A stretch of 64,000 nucleotides of DNA from Methylophilaceae bacterium (GTDB taxonomy: Bacteria > Pseudomonadota > Gammaproteobacteria > Burkholderiales > Methylophilaceae). A model generated the notes under the pieces. The model had not been told where the DNA came from. It ran no database searches and worked only from the letters and a program-made list of their open reading frames with translations. The translations under genes were made by a program, and so were the position numbers. The stretch covers positions 1 to 64,000 of the forward strand of contig JABFRO010000002.1 in NCBI GenBank assembly GCA_013141125.1. Reading direction: 5' to 3'. Below are positions 1 to 9,308 of this stretch, piece after piece (the first letter of the stretch is position 1; every line of letters begins with the position of its first letter).

Positions 1-37
1 GCATTAAGGATGTAGAGAGAATCAAGATCTTGTTCAT
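1..37 (-). CDS. start of an unidentified gene, cut by the window edge
   Basis: An ATG at 37-35 on the minus strand opens a frame that stays open to the edge (MNKILILSTSLM, 12 residues visible). It is preceded by AAAGGTAA, a plausible ribosome binding site about five bases upstream, and begins two bases after the last stop of the disrupted dehydrogenase gene. The hydrophobic start could be a signal peptide or a nucleotide-binding first strand. Too little is present to name it. Confidence 0.3.
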   Translation of the reverse strand, partial: MNKILILSTSLM

Positions 38-38
38 G

Positions 39-1430
39 TTAATTACCTTTATTAAAAAAATTAATGGGCCAAAACTTACGGATGATTTCAGTTGCCAGCA
101 GCCAAACGCAAAAGCCACGGCCTCTGCCACTTTAATGCCATCTATCGCTGCCGAAAGAATGCCTCCGGCATAGCCTGCACCTTCCCTGTTGGATACAAGC
201 CTTGCGTATTGATACTTTGCAAACTTTCGTCTTCGCGCTTGATTCGGATCGGCGATGAGGTACGTGTTTCCACACCGGTCAAAACGCCATCCGGCAGATC
301 AAAGCTTTTTATTTGTTTGGCGAATTCCGGCAGCGCTTCACGGATGGCTAATCGCATATTCCGGCAAAGCGCTACTCAAATCGCACAAAATGCACGCCGG
401 GCGCATACGAAGGCTGTACGCTGCCAAATGCCGTGGAAGGCTTACCCTGAATGAAATCGCCTAATGCTGGCCGGGGGCTTGATAATTGCGCGCCCAGCAA
501 GGGGTGTTCCGCATGATTACCATAGCGCGCGCGGTCTATTAATGATTGTGGATGCTCGATACGAAAGCCTATGGAAAACGGTTTGGCTTCGATATAAATG
601 CCGCGCTTGTGGATCATTTCAAAGGTATCGCGCGCGCTATGGCCTACCGCCAGTATCAAATGACGCGTGGGAATGTGTTCGCCGCTGGCGAGGACTACGC
701 CTTGCACCTGCCCATGTTCCACTTCAATATCATCCACCCGGCTCTGAAAACGTATCTCACCGCCCAGTGCCAAGATGGTTTCACGCATTTTTTCAACCAT
801 GCCCACCAGTCGGAACGTGCCGATATGCGGGTGACTGACATACAGAATCTCTTCTGGCGCACCGGCTTTAACAAATTCTTGCAACACTTTGCGACCATAA
901 TGCTTGGGGTCTTTAACCTGGCTGTAAAGCTTACCATCGGAAAATGTACCCGCACCGCCTTCACCAAACTGCACATTGGATTCCGGGTTGAGCACCCCTT
1001 GCCGCCACAGACCGAAGGTATCCTTGGTGCGTTCACGCACGGCTTTACCGCGCTCCAGAATCAAGGGTTTAAAACCGGATTGCGCGAGTATTAACCCGGC
1101 AAACAAGCCGGCCGGCCCCAGACCCACGATAACGGGACGTTCGGCTGAGCTTGTCGCCGCTTGAGCCACGAAATGATAGCCGGTGTCCGGCGCAATCTTC
1201 ACATGCGGATTTTTTTTGCAGCGCGCGAGTACGTTGGTCTCATTACGCACTTCAACCTCCAGCGTGTAGACAAACAATATCGCGTGCGATTTGCGCGCAT
1301 CCACCCCGCGCCGAAAAATGGTAAAGCTGACCAGATCACTCTCGGCAATACCCAGTTGTTTAAGAATAGTTGCTTTAATTTCGCCAGGCGCGTGTTCCAG
1401 CGGCAGTTTGAGCTCAGTCAGTCTTAGCAT
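39..1430 (-). pseudogene. FAD-dependent dehydrogenase (COG2509-like), frame-disrupted
   Basis: This is a predicted NAD(P)/FAD-dependent oxidoreductase. The first 352 residues run uninterrupted. They hold an N-terminal small domain, then an FAD-binding Rossmann motif (VIVGLGPAGLFAGLILAQSG, roughly residues 100-120) and the GEGGAGTFSDGKL signature of this family. The reading frame then breaks. After SYAPGVHFV the homology moves to another frame (DLSSALPEYAI, about 365-395), then to a third (AIREALPEFAKQIK to QGLYPTG, about 190-357), then to the frame reading EGAGYAGGILSAAIDGIKVA. A last shift near 110 would allow a stop at 39-41. Each piece continues the family sequence in order, so this is one gene with several small indels, either a young pseudogene or base-calling errors. 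It starts inside the end of the Sel1 gene (17-base overlap), so the two are probably co-transcribed. The substrate is unknown. Confidence 0.75.
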
Positions 1431-2229
1431 CTTTTTTCAATTCAAGGGATCTTGAAAGTGTGTTTTTGGAGTAATTGCCAACATTGTTGTTTGAAGAAGC
1501 CTCAATAGAGGATGACAAATGCTGCGCCTCCCGCAATTGCTCAAAGGTCAGAATACGCGCAATATTTTCACGCTCACGTACCGCATTCATATCCTGCGCG
1601 GCAGCGGCTCGGTTGAACCACACATAGGCACGCACGACATCCTTTTCAAAGCCAATACCATCGCGATATAAACGCCCCAGCTCCAGCATGCCTTCGGCAC
1701 TGCCACGCGTTGCCGCCAGCTGTATCCATTTGGCAGATAGCTCAAAATTCTGTAGGGCACCAACTCCGGTTTTATAAAGCTTTCCCAATTCCAGCATGGC
1801 ATCGGTATTGCCACTTTTAGCCGCAGATTGCAACCAGCGCACAGCTTCTGCCGAATTTTTTCCCGTATGCGATCCCTCCAACAAAAGACTTTTGCCTATC
1901 TTCAGCTGTGCTCCCGCATCACCTTTATTAGCGGCTTTAAGATCATCCCCATCAATTTTTGCATTGTTGGTTTCAGGATGATCTGCAATTGGCAAGCCGA
2001 TAGCCAATATAATCACAATCGCGATTGTCACTAAGCCAGCCGCCATGGCCAAGCCTATGGCAAGATTAAAATGGGTGGTTTTACGCAAATAAAAGCGGTG
2101 CGCGCAGTCTGGACAGCGAAACGGCTTGCTGTTGGGATAGCTGCGTTTTTCCTGATGTGAATGCCATTTGGACTCTCGGCAGTGAGATTGCCCACACTGT
2201 GGGCAAGTAACATTAACTTTGGTAAACAT
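1414..2229 (-). CDS. zinc-ribbon, single-pass membrane protein with Sel1 repeats
   Basis: A 271-residue protein in three parts. The N-terminus has two Cys pairs (CPQCG near residue 9, CPDC near 39) that look like a zinc ribbon. A hydrophobic segment follows (about residues 55-80). The C-terminal half has at least three Sel1-like repeats, for example AVRWLQSAAKSGNTDAMLEL and KWIQLAATRGSAEGMLELGR. Sel1 repeats are alpha-helical scaffolds for protein-protein contacts. The layout suggests a membrane-anchored adaptor with the repeats on the far side, which is inference. It lies downstream of hda on the same strand with a 73-base gap and overlaps the start of the FAD dehydrogenase. Confidence 0.75.
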   Translation of the reverse strand: MFTKVNVTCPQCGQSHCRESKWHSHQEKRSYPNSKPFRCPDCAHRFYLRKTTHFNLAIGLAMAAGLVTIAIVIILAIGLPIADHPETNNAKIDGDDLKAANKGDAGAQLKIGKSLLLEGSHTGKNSAEAVRWLQSAAKSGNTDAMLELGKLYKTGVGALQNFELSAKWIQLAATRGSAEGMLELGRLYRDGIGFEKDVVRAYVWFNRAAAAQDMNAVRERENIARILTFEQLREAQHLSSSIEASSNNNVGNYSKNTLSRSLELKKDAKTD

Positions 2230-2302
2230 TGGATTGTTGTAGCCTTATTGCAAGAGGAATAATTCCTGACAAATTTAACGAAATATAAAAGATTAACAAT
2301 AC

Positions 2303-2947
2303 TCACGGCTCATGATAAAAATCGAGCGAAAACTGTAAAAGTTGCCTGAGCAAAGGCACCGTTACCGGTTTTTTCATGGTCAGCGACCATTTGTCCAGCG
2401 CATCCAAGGTAGCCATCAGATTCGGCAAATCGCGGCGTAGATGGCGCAAACAATAAGCGATAACATCATCTCCCAGCTTGATGCCACGTTCTGCCGCATG
2501 GGCTTTAAGCGCATGGGCTTTTTCCATATCCGATAACGGATGAATCTGATAAACCAAACCCCATGCCAAACGCGTTGCCAGATCATCACGCAACTGCATT
2601 TGCGTGGGTGCCGCGATACCGCTGACCAGCAACGCGCTACGCTCATGCACGCCGTTACGCAGTTCATTATAAGTGTTGAATAATGCGATTTGCGCATCAT
2701 TATCGAGAAGATGTACATTGTCCAGCGTAATCAACTGCACATCCTGTTGCTGTGCCAGCGCTGTGCAAGCTTGTAGCAGATGACTTTTTCCGCTTCCTGT
2801 TGCACCCCAGATATAAACAAAACGCGCCTCGGCATTGCCGCTCGCAGCCAGTTGCAAATTATGCAGCGCCTCGGCGTTGCGACCCACGACAAAATTGGTC
2901 AGCGTGGGCAACGGCGTGGGCTGTATATCCAGCAACAACTGTTTCAT
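2303..2947 (-). CDS. hda: DnaA regulatory inactivator Hda
   Basis: A 214-residue DnaA-like AAA+ protein without the C-terminal DNA-binding helix-turn-helix of DnaA. In the known system Hda binds the sliding clamp through an N-terminal QL-type motif (here MKQLLLDI) and stimulates hydrolysis of DnaA-bound ATP, which prevents re-initiation. A P-loop (WGATGSGKSHLLQA, about residues 48-61) and a Walker B-like LITLDNVHLLD are visible. Its ATG overlaps the TGA of the upstream permease gene (ATGA), so the two are translationally coupled. Both DnaA and the clamp gene dnaN are encoded elsewhere in this window. Confidence 0.9.
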   Translation of the reverse strand: MKQLLLDIQPTPLPTLTNFVVGRNAEALHNLQLAASGNAEARFVYIWGATGSGKSHLLQACTALAQQQDVQLITLDNVHLLDNDAQIALFNTYNELRNGVHERSALLVSGIAAPTQMQLRDDLATRLAWGLVYQIHPLSDMEKAHALKAHAAERGIKLGDDVIAYCLRHLRRDLPNLMATLDALDKWSLTMKKPVTVPLLRQLLQFSLDFYHEP

Positions 2948-4020
2948 TGGTAATAATCACTTAATAGATAAGCTTTTTGCGCATGCTTTAAACCTACCGC
3001 AATGGCGGCACTGGCGGGCAATGCCAGCAATACGCCGGTAAAACCGAATAACTGGCCGCCTGCAAGCAAGGCAAAAATCACCACCACCGGATGCAAGCCT
3101 ATGCGATCACCCACCAGCCAGGGCGTGAGCAAAAAGCTTTCCAGCACTTGGCCTAAACCAAACACGATAATCAGCGGAATAAACTGGCTTAACGCGGTGA
3201 ATTGCAGCACGGCGGATAGAAAGGCCAAGAGGGTGCCGATAGTAATGCCCAAATAAGGCACAAAACCTAGCATACCAGCCACCAGCGCAATCGGTAGCGC
3301 CAACTCCAGGCCGGCAAACCACAAGCCTACCGCATAAAAAGCGCTCATCAGCAACATGACAGAAAGTTGTCCGCGCAAGAATTCAGCCAGCACAAGATCC
3401 ACCTCACTGGCAATGGCAGCGGTTTTATCATACCAACGCCGAGGAAAGAGTTGTGCAACTTGGGCCACCAGATTAGGCCAATCGCGCAGAAAATAAAATA
3501 AAACCACCGGAATCAACAAGAAATTGGCCATCCAGGCCACAAATGCCAAACCGCCGTTACTGACCGAGGCAAGGATATTGCCCGCGAAATTACCCGCACT
3601 TTTCCAGTTATTACCCAGCAAAGTCTGAATTTGGCCGATGTTTATATCCAGCGTGATGTCAAAGTGTTGCAATAACCAAGGTTCCAAATGACTTCGTAAA
3701 AGATCCAAATAAGCTGGCAAGCGCTTAACCACCAGCAGCAGTTCTTTTTGCAACAGAGGTACGATGATTAAAAACGCCGCGATGACCACACCTATCAGCA
3801 GTAACAAAGTCACCAAGGCGCCCAGCGTGCGACTTACCTTGTATTTTCCCAGCCCCATTAAACTGAGTTTATTGACAATAGGGCTACAAATATAGGCCAA
3901 AATAGCGGCAATCAAAAATGGCGAAAGAATATCCAACAGCAGATAAATCAGCAATAAAAATGCCGCCACCAACAACATCAGGCGGTAATCAGGTAACACA
4001 TTGTCTTGTTTGTTAGTCAT
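2944..4020 (-). CDS. perM: AI-2E/PerM family membrane permease
   Basis: A 358-residue polytopic inner-membrane protein of the AI-2E transporter (UPF0118/PerM) family. It has an N-terminal pair of hydrophobic helices, a central loop with less hydrophobic sequence (about residues 110-140), and a C-terminal block of helices with the family-like FVPYLGITIGTLLAF and GLHPVVVIFALLAGGQLFG. Members are proposed to transport small molecules or ions, but the substrate here cannot be read from sequence. The gene is divergent from purM with 85 bases between it and the purM start chosen here. Its stop overlaps the hda start. The purM | perM-hda order recurs in betaproteobacteria. Confidence 0.85.
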   Translation of the reverse strand: MTNKQDNVLPDYRLMLLVAAFLLLIYLLLDILSPFLIAAILAYICSPIVNKLSLMGLGKYKVSRTLGALVTLLLLIGVVIAAFLIIVPLLQKELLLVVKRLPAYLDLLRSHLEPWLLQHFDITLDINIGQIQTLLGNNWKSAGNFAGNILASVSNGGLAFVAWMANFLLIPVVLFYFLRDWPNLVAQVAQLFPRRWYDKTAAIASEVDLVLAEFLRGQLSVMLLMSAFYAVGLWFAGLELALPIALVAGMLGFVPYLGITIGTLLAFLSAVLQFTALSQFIPLIIVFGLGQVLESFLLTPWLVGDRIGLHPVVVIFALLAGGQLFGFTGVLLALPASAAIAVGLKHAQKAYLLSDYYQ

Positions 4021-4105
4021 TTAAGTTAAAATTATGCCCTAATTCCAGTTTTTTTCTGTAGTGTTTTATATTGATAGTATTTTCCAAGTAGAAAGCGAGA
4101 TCACG

Positions 4106-5182
4106 TTGAATCCCAATAAGCCGCAAGATGATGCAAGCAAAACAGCCACTAACCAAACCTCCATGAGCTATCGCGATGCCGGTGTGGACATGGAAGCTGG
4201 CGATGCGCTGGTGGAGCAAATCAAGCCTTTTGCCAAGCGTACCATGCGCCCTGAAGTATTGGGCGGTATCGGTGGTTTTGGCTCGCTGTTTGAAGTGCCA
4301 AAAAAATTCAAGAATCCGGTGCTGGTTTCCGGCACCGATGGTGTTGGCACCAAGCTCAAGCTCGCTTTTCAGCTGGATAAGCATGATACGGTAGGCATTG
4401 ATCTGGTGGCCATGAGTGTCAACGATATTCTGGTACAAGGCGCTGAGCCTTTGTTTTTTCTCGATTATTTTGCCTGCGGCAAACTGGAAGTCGGCACCGC
4501 CGCTGCTGTCATCAAAGGCATCGCGGCGGGTTGCGAGCAAGCAGGCTGTGCACTGGTCGGCGGCGAAACCGCAGAAATGCCGGGCATGTATCCGGCCGGT
4601 GAATACGATCTCGCCGGATTTGCGGTAGGTGCCGTGGATAAGGCTGCCATCATCAATGGCAGCACCATTAGCGACGGCGATGTGATATTGGGGCTGGCCT
4701 CCAGCGGCGCGCATTCCAATGGCTATTCTTTCATACGCAAGCTGATTGAGCACTCCGGCATAGACATGGACAGTGACTTTCACGGCCGACCTTTTCGTGA
4801 TGTAGTCATGGCACCCACACGTATTTATGTGAAACCACTGCTCAAACTAATTGCCGCGCTGGAAGTCAAAGGCATGGCACACATCACCGGCGGCGGTATC
4901 ACCGAAAATGTGCCGCGCGTATTGCCGCAAGGCCTGACCGCAGAAATCAAAAAAGGCAGCTGGGAAACCCCACCCTTGTTTGGCTGGCTACAGGCACAAG
5001 GCAATGTGGCGGAAGATGAAATGCACCGCACCTTTAACTGTGGCATAGGCATGGTGGTCATTGTTTCGCCGCAACAGGCGGAAGCCGCACAAAATCTGCT
5101 GATTGCCGAAGGTGAACAAGTCTGGGTAATCGGCCATATACGCCCGCAACAAGCGGGTGAAGCAGCAACCATTGTGGTTTAG
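4106..5182 (+). CDS. purM: phosphoribosylformylglycinamidine cyclo-ligase (AIR synthetase)
   Basis: PurM closes the imidazole ring of AIR from FGAM with ATP, the fifth step of de novo purine synthesis in the cytosol. The family core begins at [16 protein letters not shown] and includes the conserved [55 protein letters not shown] and [16 protein letters not shown] segments. The start is uncertain. The frame is open from a GTG at 4061. A TTG at 4106 follows GAAAGCGAG and gives a short N-terminal extension of a kind I recall in other betaproteobacterial PurM proteins. An ATG at 4163 begins exactly at the conserved core but has no good ribosome binding site. A weak hairpin (5189-5211) follows the stop. 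Confidence 0.93.
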   Translation: MNPNKPQDDASKTATNQTSMSYRDAGVDMEAGDALVEQIKPFAKRTMRPEVLGGIGGFGSLFEVPKKFKNPVLVSGTDGVGTKLKLAFQLDKHDTVGIDLVAMSVNDILVQGAEPLFFLDYFACGKLEVGTAAAVIKGIAAGCEQAGCALVGGETAEMPGMYPAGEYDLAGFAVGAVDKAAIINGSTISDGDVILGLASSGAHSNGYSFIRKLIEHSGIDMDSDFHGRPFRDVVMAPTRIYVKPLLKLIAALEVKGMAHITGGGITENVPRVLPQGLTAEIKKGSWETPPLFGWLQAQGNVAEDEMHRTFNCGIGMVVIVSPQQAEAAQNLLIAEGEQVWVIGHIRPQQAGEAATIVV

Positions 5183-5245
5183 TTTGCCAACGCATTTGCT
5201 GGCTATGCGTTAAAGACCTCATCACTTCAACTCAAAGGCTATCAA

Positions 5246-5950
5246 ATGCGTAATTTTTTCAAACTTTCATGTCTGTTGTTATTGATTATTAGCCAAGGTG
5301 CCAATGCCGCGCCCAAACGGGTGGAGCTGGTGTATCAGGCCACCAGAAACGGCCAGCCCTTTGCTACGGTCACAGAAAGTTATCGTCAGGACAAAGGCCG
5401 TTACCATATTGAAAGCGTGACCAACGGCATAGGCATTTATGCCTTGTTTGGCAAACGGCGCTTAATCAGCGAGGGTGAAATCACGGCTGACGGCCTCAAA
5501 CCCAGCCATTTTGAACTGCACCAGGGCAGCGATAGCAATAAATCCCTGTTCGCCGATTTTAACTGGGCGGCCAACACGCTGACGCTAAAAAACAAAACTG
5601 AAACCAATATTGTGCCGCTACAAAAAGGCACGCAGGATTTAAGCAGTTTTGCCTATCAGTTCATGTTTGCTGCACCCACTGGCGAAAGCTTGGATTTGCC
5701 CGTCACTACCGGCAAAAAACTGAACCTGTACCGTTACCTGCTTACCGATAAAAATGAAGTGCTTGATCTGGCCAGCACAGGCAAATTCAAAACCGTACAT
5801 CTGATAAAAGCCAAAGAGTCAGAAAGCAGCAAAGATGAAAAAGAGTTCTGGCTGAGTACGGACAATCATCATTTACCAGTACGTATACTGATGATTGATG
5901 ACAAAGGTATCAAAATAGAGCAATCCTTAACGCACTTGCATGTTGAGTAG
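5246..5950 (+). CDS. DUF3108 domain protein, exported
   Basis: A 234-residue protein with a clear signal peptide (MRNFFKLSCLLLLIISQGANA, cleavage after ANA). The rest is a beta-rich DUF3108-type domain, with recurring phrases such as RLISEGEITADGLKPSHFEL and LPLQKGTQDLSSFAYQFMF-like segments. It is probably periplasmic. No enzymatic residues can be named, and DUF3108 has no settled function. The next gene overlaps its end by 11 bases and encodes a longer protein with the same kind of domain, so the two look like tandem paralogues in one operon. Confidence 0.75.
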   Translation: MRNFFKLSCLLLLIISQGANAAPKRVELVYQATRNGQPFATVTESYRQDKGRYHIESVTNGIGIYALFGKRRLISEGEITADGLKPSHFELHQGSDSNKSLFADFNWAANTLTLKNKTETNIVPLQKGTQDLSSFAYQFMFAAPTGESLDLPVTTGKKLNLYRYLLTDKNEVLDLASTGKFKTVHLIKAKESESSKDEKEFWLSTDNHHLPVRILMIDDKGIKIEQSLTHLHVE

Positions 5951-7058
5951 AATCCGCTCATTTTTCAAAAACAAAACCAACGGGCGGCTCTTGCTGGCGC
6001 TGGCGATTTCCGGCCTGATACATCTTTGGTTGGTCGGCGGCCTGAACTTGCACCTGCCCGACATGACTAAACCCGACAGCATGGAAGTGCTTCTGGCTCC
6101 TCCCGTGCTAGCCCCCATGCCGCCACCTCCAGCGCAAAAACCACCCGCCGCCAAACCTGTCAGAAAAAAAGCGGCCAGACCCAAAAAAGCCGCTATACCA
6201 CCGGCACCGCCGCCCGTGCTCACCACGCCATCTTCTGCAACACCGATTGCAGAAATTCCACCGCCCACGGAGCCAGCAACGCCGGTTGCGGATGTTCCAA
6301 GCCAACCCGCCACAGCGCTCAATAATAATGAAACTTCACAACCCATCGCGGAAACCCAGCCTATAGCAACAGCCACTGATGACAGAATAGACCCGGCAAG
6401 CCTGCACACGCCCTTGGCTATAGAAACGGATTTCATAGTCACCGTGGATGGTACACCCGGCAGTATGCATAACAGCTACCTGGTCAACCCCGATGGCAGT
6501 TACGTCATCACCAGCACCGCTGAAGCCAAAGGCTTTATCGCACTGTTTTTAGCAGGCAAACTGGTGCAAACCAGTACCGGCATAGTCACCGCCAAGGGCT
6601 TGAAACCGCTGCAATTCACCTATCAATACGGAGATAAAACCGACAAAACACGGCGCGCCAATTTCGATTGGACGGCAGGGCAATTGACACTGGAAACAGG
6701 CAAAAACACCAGCACACAACCGCTCAGGGAAGGCACACAGGATATGCTGAGCTCCATGTACCAGTTCATGTTCACACCGCCCACGGAGCATATGGTGCTG
6801 ACTTACACCAATGGCGGCGGCCTGCGTGATTATGATTACTCTATGGTCGGCACAGAAGTGTTATCCATCAAACTGGGTGAAATTAATACCATCCACATCA
6901 TGACGCGCAATACCGATGGTGATGCCAAAACTGAATTATGGCTGGCACCGGCCTACTACCACCTGCCGGTGAAACTGCGCATCACCCGAAAAAATGGCAG
7001 CATCACCGAGCAAATCATGGTCAGGAGCACACCAGTTATAGCCGCTCCCCAACCGTGA
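5940..7058 (+). CDS. DUF3108 domain protein with TonB-like proline-rich linker
   Basis: A 372-residue protein. A positively charged N-terminus is followed by one membrane anchor (about residues 15-35) and a long Pro/Ala/Lys-rich stretch (about 50-145, repeated PP and KKAARPKKAA) like the periplasm-spanning linker of TonB proteins. The C-terminal domain (about 160-360) aligns with the preceding gene in order: GFIALFLAGKLVQTS, TAKGLKPLQFTYQ, REGTQDMLSSMYQFMF, AYYHLPVKLRI. The arrangement suggests an inner-membrane anchored protein whose domain reaches across the periplasm, which is inference. It overlaps the upstream paralogue, so the two are likely co-translated. Confidence 0.75.
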   Translation: MLSRIRSFFKNKTNGRLLLALAISGLIHLWLVGGLNLHLPDMTKPDSMEVLLAPPVLAPMPPPPAQKPPAAKPVRKKAARPKKAAIPPAPPPVLTTPSSATPIAEIPPPTEPATPVADVPSQPATALNNNETSQPIAETQPIATATDDRIDPASLHTPLAIETDFIVTVDGTPGSMHNSYLVNPDGSYVITSTAEAKGFIALFLAGKLVQTSTGIVTAKGLKPLQFTYQYGDKTDKTRRANFDWTAGQLTLETGKNTSTQPLREGTQDMLSSMYQFMFTPPTEHMVLTYTNGGGLRDYDYSMVGTEVLSIKLGEINTIHIMTRNTDGDAKTELWLAPAYYHLPVKLRITRKNGSITEQIMVRSTPVIAAPQP

Positions 7059-7063
7059 CTATT

Positions 7064-7299
7064 TAAGGTGGCTCTGAACAATTCAAAAACATACACATCA
7101 ATTTCCCCGCAAACGCCACCTCTAAAGCCCTCTACTCTAACAGGTTGTCACCAAAGATCAGCTGGTTAACAAAGATGTCGCCATCCGTCACCCGATGCTG
7201 CGCGTGATAACTCTTCGCCGGGTCTTCCAGCAAAATGCGCGGCTCCAGCTTAGGTCGGTTCTCCTTGCCAATCCAGGTGAGTTCTAATTTTTGTTTCAT
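7064..7299 (-). pseudogene. 5' remnant of a type III DNA methyltransferase (mod)
   Basis: From an ATG at 7299-7297 the frame reads MKQKLELTWIGKENRPKLEP, then a region ending VNQLIFGDNLLE and a stop at codon 55. The sequence up to GDNLL matches the N-terminus of type III (Mod) adenine methyltransferases as I know them. Beyond the stop the same frame still resembles the family: RALEVAFAGKLMCMF and then EPP, where intact proteins carry KALE-x-FAGKVKC-F-IDPPY. Homology ends beside the DUF3108 gene, and the remaining several hundred codons are gone. The ATG overlaps the TGA of the upstream ATPase gene (ATGA), so the two were once a coupled operon. Confidence 0.7.
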
Positions 7300-9308
7300 G
7301 TAGCTTGTTCCAATTCAGGTGTTTCGACGTATGCGTCCCCCATCATCATTTTGTAATGGGCTATATGCTCTGTTTTAATAAATATCGATTTGAAGACATT
7401 TAGGTAAGTTTCAACCGTTGCACTGTCGACCGACACAAAAAGGTCGTCACTTGCAAAGTGCGAACCATCATTCACCCATGAGAAAAGGGAGTTGCAGACA
7501 AATTTTTCCTTACCGTCAAACTTCGCGCAAATATCGTCCGGATTGACACCCCCCAAAATTTTGAAATAGTTTTCTAAAATTTTACGTAGCGAATTTTGAA
7601 TAGTTAAGTTTGAACGGTCCGGCCTGCGAATCTCCTGCCACAATAATTCGTAAGATGTTGTGATAGGGTTTTTAGCGTGTTTCTCTAGCGTGGAGAGCAT
7701 GTCCGGCTTTCGTATAATCCAAAAGGTTTCGTCGGACGAAGTATTCTTTTTGTCACGGCCTGCTTTAAATGTAACTTCTTTATGGAAATACACGTTATGC
7801 GTAAATACAAACACCTGCTTGATCTGCCCTTTTCCAGATCTAACCTCATCAAACAATCCTTTGATGAGACTGCTCACAACAAATAAAATATCACTATCTA
7901 AGCTGGAAACTGGGTCATCAAAAACGACAACCCTGTCATTTGTTGTCCCGCTCTCTGAATGCCCCCCTTTGAGCAGATGGTAAAAGTAGAGGAAAGTAAC
8001 AAAAGTCCTTTCCCCTTCACTTAGCGAGTGTTGCGCATCAGAACGATCTTTTCTGACTAGCTTATAGCTCTTACCGTTTTCTCCCTTTGCCAATAGAAAT
8101 CCTCTGAAGCCAAAAGATGCTAGGAGCTTATTAATTTCATCAATCGTGGGTTGAATGCTGGTTGCATCCTTTTCTAGTTCTTGTATTTCTGAGTCCTTAT
8201 TTTTCTTGTTCGTTGCCTCAGCCGACAAGCTTAACTTAAGTCCTTCAATCGCTTTGCTAAGGACATTCTTCTTGGAATCGAAGTCAGCCAAGTCTGCTTT
8301 AAGTTCTACATCAAGCAGATATTTCCAAACTTGTGCTGTGAGATTTCGTTTCTCTTGCGCTAGATTAGCAACAGTCTTGTTATGTTCAGAAACAAGACTG
8401 TTTGCTGAGTCGATAAGATTTGAAATTGAAGTGGCAATGTTGCTGATTGATTCCAGATCAACGAGTTGACTGGGCTCTTTTTTCTTTGTGGTTAGCTTTT
8501 GTACGTTAATTGTGATTCTCGAATCCAACAGTTCTTTTTCTGCTTTAAGTTTCTCCACGTCAAGAAATTTTGAAGGATTTGTTATAACTGACGCGACCTG
8601 CTGCTGAAGTCTTTCTGAATCGCTTGTGTAGTTAGTAATCAATTCATCAATTGCACTACTATCAGCTTCAAAGGCATCATCGAAGTATTCATTCAAACTT
8701 ACAGTAAAAGCATCTTCTGTAGCTTGCTGACAAAATGGACAAACCATTTCGTTCTCTGCAAAAAAAGTCCGCCCCTCCCTAACCCAATCACTATTGCCAA
8801 GCTTATTTATCATCGCGGCAATATCCACATCTGATTTGCCAATTACACGCTTCTTAAGAATTGGATTTGTTTCGTGAAAAATAACTTCAGACGCATCAAT
8901 AGGGGCAATTATTTGCTCTGCGATTGGGGTTGGACCAAATACGGTTTTAGCCTTCTCTTCAAGCTCAACCAAGGTTTTTACTACGGCAGAATTGTTACGC
9001 TCCTTCAGAACACGATCTCGAAAATTATCTTTGCTATTTCGTACGCCGTCGAAAGCCTGCTCCAATTTAGATTTATTCTTAGTGTAGGCAGACCAACACT
9101 TATTTTTGAAGGCTTCTTCGAGCGTCGCCAACTCGGAATATTTCCCGCCCAGACCATCATTCCCACTTAATTGAAGATTAATGTTTTCAATTTTTTTTGC
9201 TATTGCACCAAGTGAGATTTTGGCCGCATCAATCTTGCCTAGTGTCTCAACGTCTTGTTCGCCAAGCGTGAATATGCCCTTAAGCTGCAATCCCCTGCAA
9301 GTCCCCAT
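7296..9308 (-). CDS. AAA ATPase (AAA_13, RloC/SMC-like), N-terminally truncated
   Basis: A 670-residue protein with long coiled coils around a central CPFCQQ motif (the start of a zinc hook, about residue 192), then a C-terminal ATPase half. That half has a signature-like SEGERTFVTFLYFYHLL, a Walker B (RVVVFDDPVSSLD) and a following FVFTHN switch. The N-terminal P-loop is missing. The reading frame begins MGTCRG and joins the family sequence only at LQLKGIFTLGEQDVETL, which in intact homologues lies roughly 80-90 residues in. Without Walker A it should not hydrolyse ATP. The gene overlaps the end of the DUF2130 gene by 29 bases, and its own end is coupled to the dead methylase. Intact relatives are found in restriction and phage-defence loci. 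Confidence 0.75.
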   Translation of the reverse strand: MGTCRGLQLKGIFTLGEQDVETLGKIDAAKISLGAIAKKIENINLQLSGNDGLGGKYSELATLEEAFKNKCWSAYTKNKSKLEQAFDGVRNSKDNFRDRVLKERNNSAVVKTLVELEEKAKTVFGPTPIAEQIIAPIDASEVIFHETNPILKKRVIGKSDVDIAAMINKLGNSDWVREGRTFFAENEMVCPFCQQATEDAFTVSLNEYFDDAFEADSSAIDELITNYTSDSERLQQQVASVITNPSKFLDVEKLKAEKELLDSRITINVQKLTTKKKEPSQLVDLESISNIATSISNLIDSANSLVSEHNKTVANLAQEKRNLTAQVWKYLLDVELKADLADFDSKKNVLSKAIEGLKLSLSAEATNKKNKDSEIQELEKDATSIQPTIDEINKLLASFGFRGFLLAKGENGKSYKLVRKDRSDAQHSLSEGERTFVTFLYFYHLLKGGHSESGTTNDRVVVFDDPVSSLDSDILFVVSSLIKGLFDEVRSGKGQIKQVFVFTHNVYFHKEVTFKAGRDKKNTSSDETFWIIRKPDMLSTLEKHAKNPITTSYELLWQEIRRPDRSNLTIQNSLRKILENYFKILGGVNPDDICAKFDGKEKFVCNSLFSWVNDGSHFASDDLFVSVDSATVETYLNVFKSIFIKTEHIAHYKMMMGDAYVETPELEQAT

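Noticed and set aside
92-1427. Open frames on the plus strand across the first 1.4 kb
   Set aside because: They are antisense to the FAD dehydrogenase, lack family similarity and appear only because that gene has strong codon bias.
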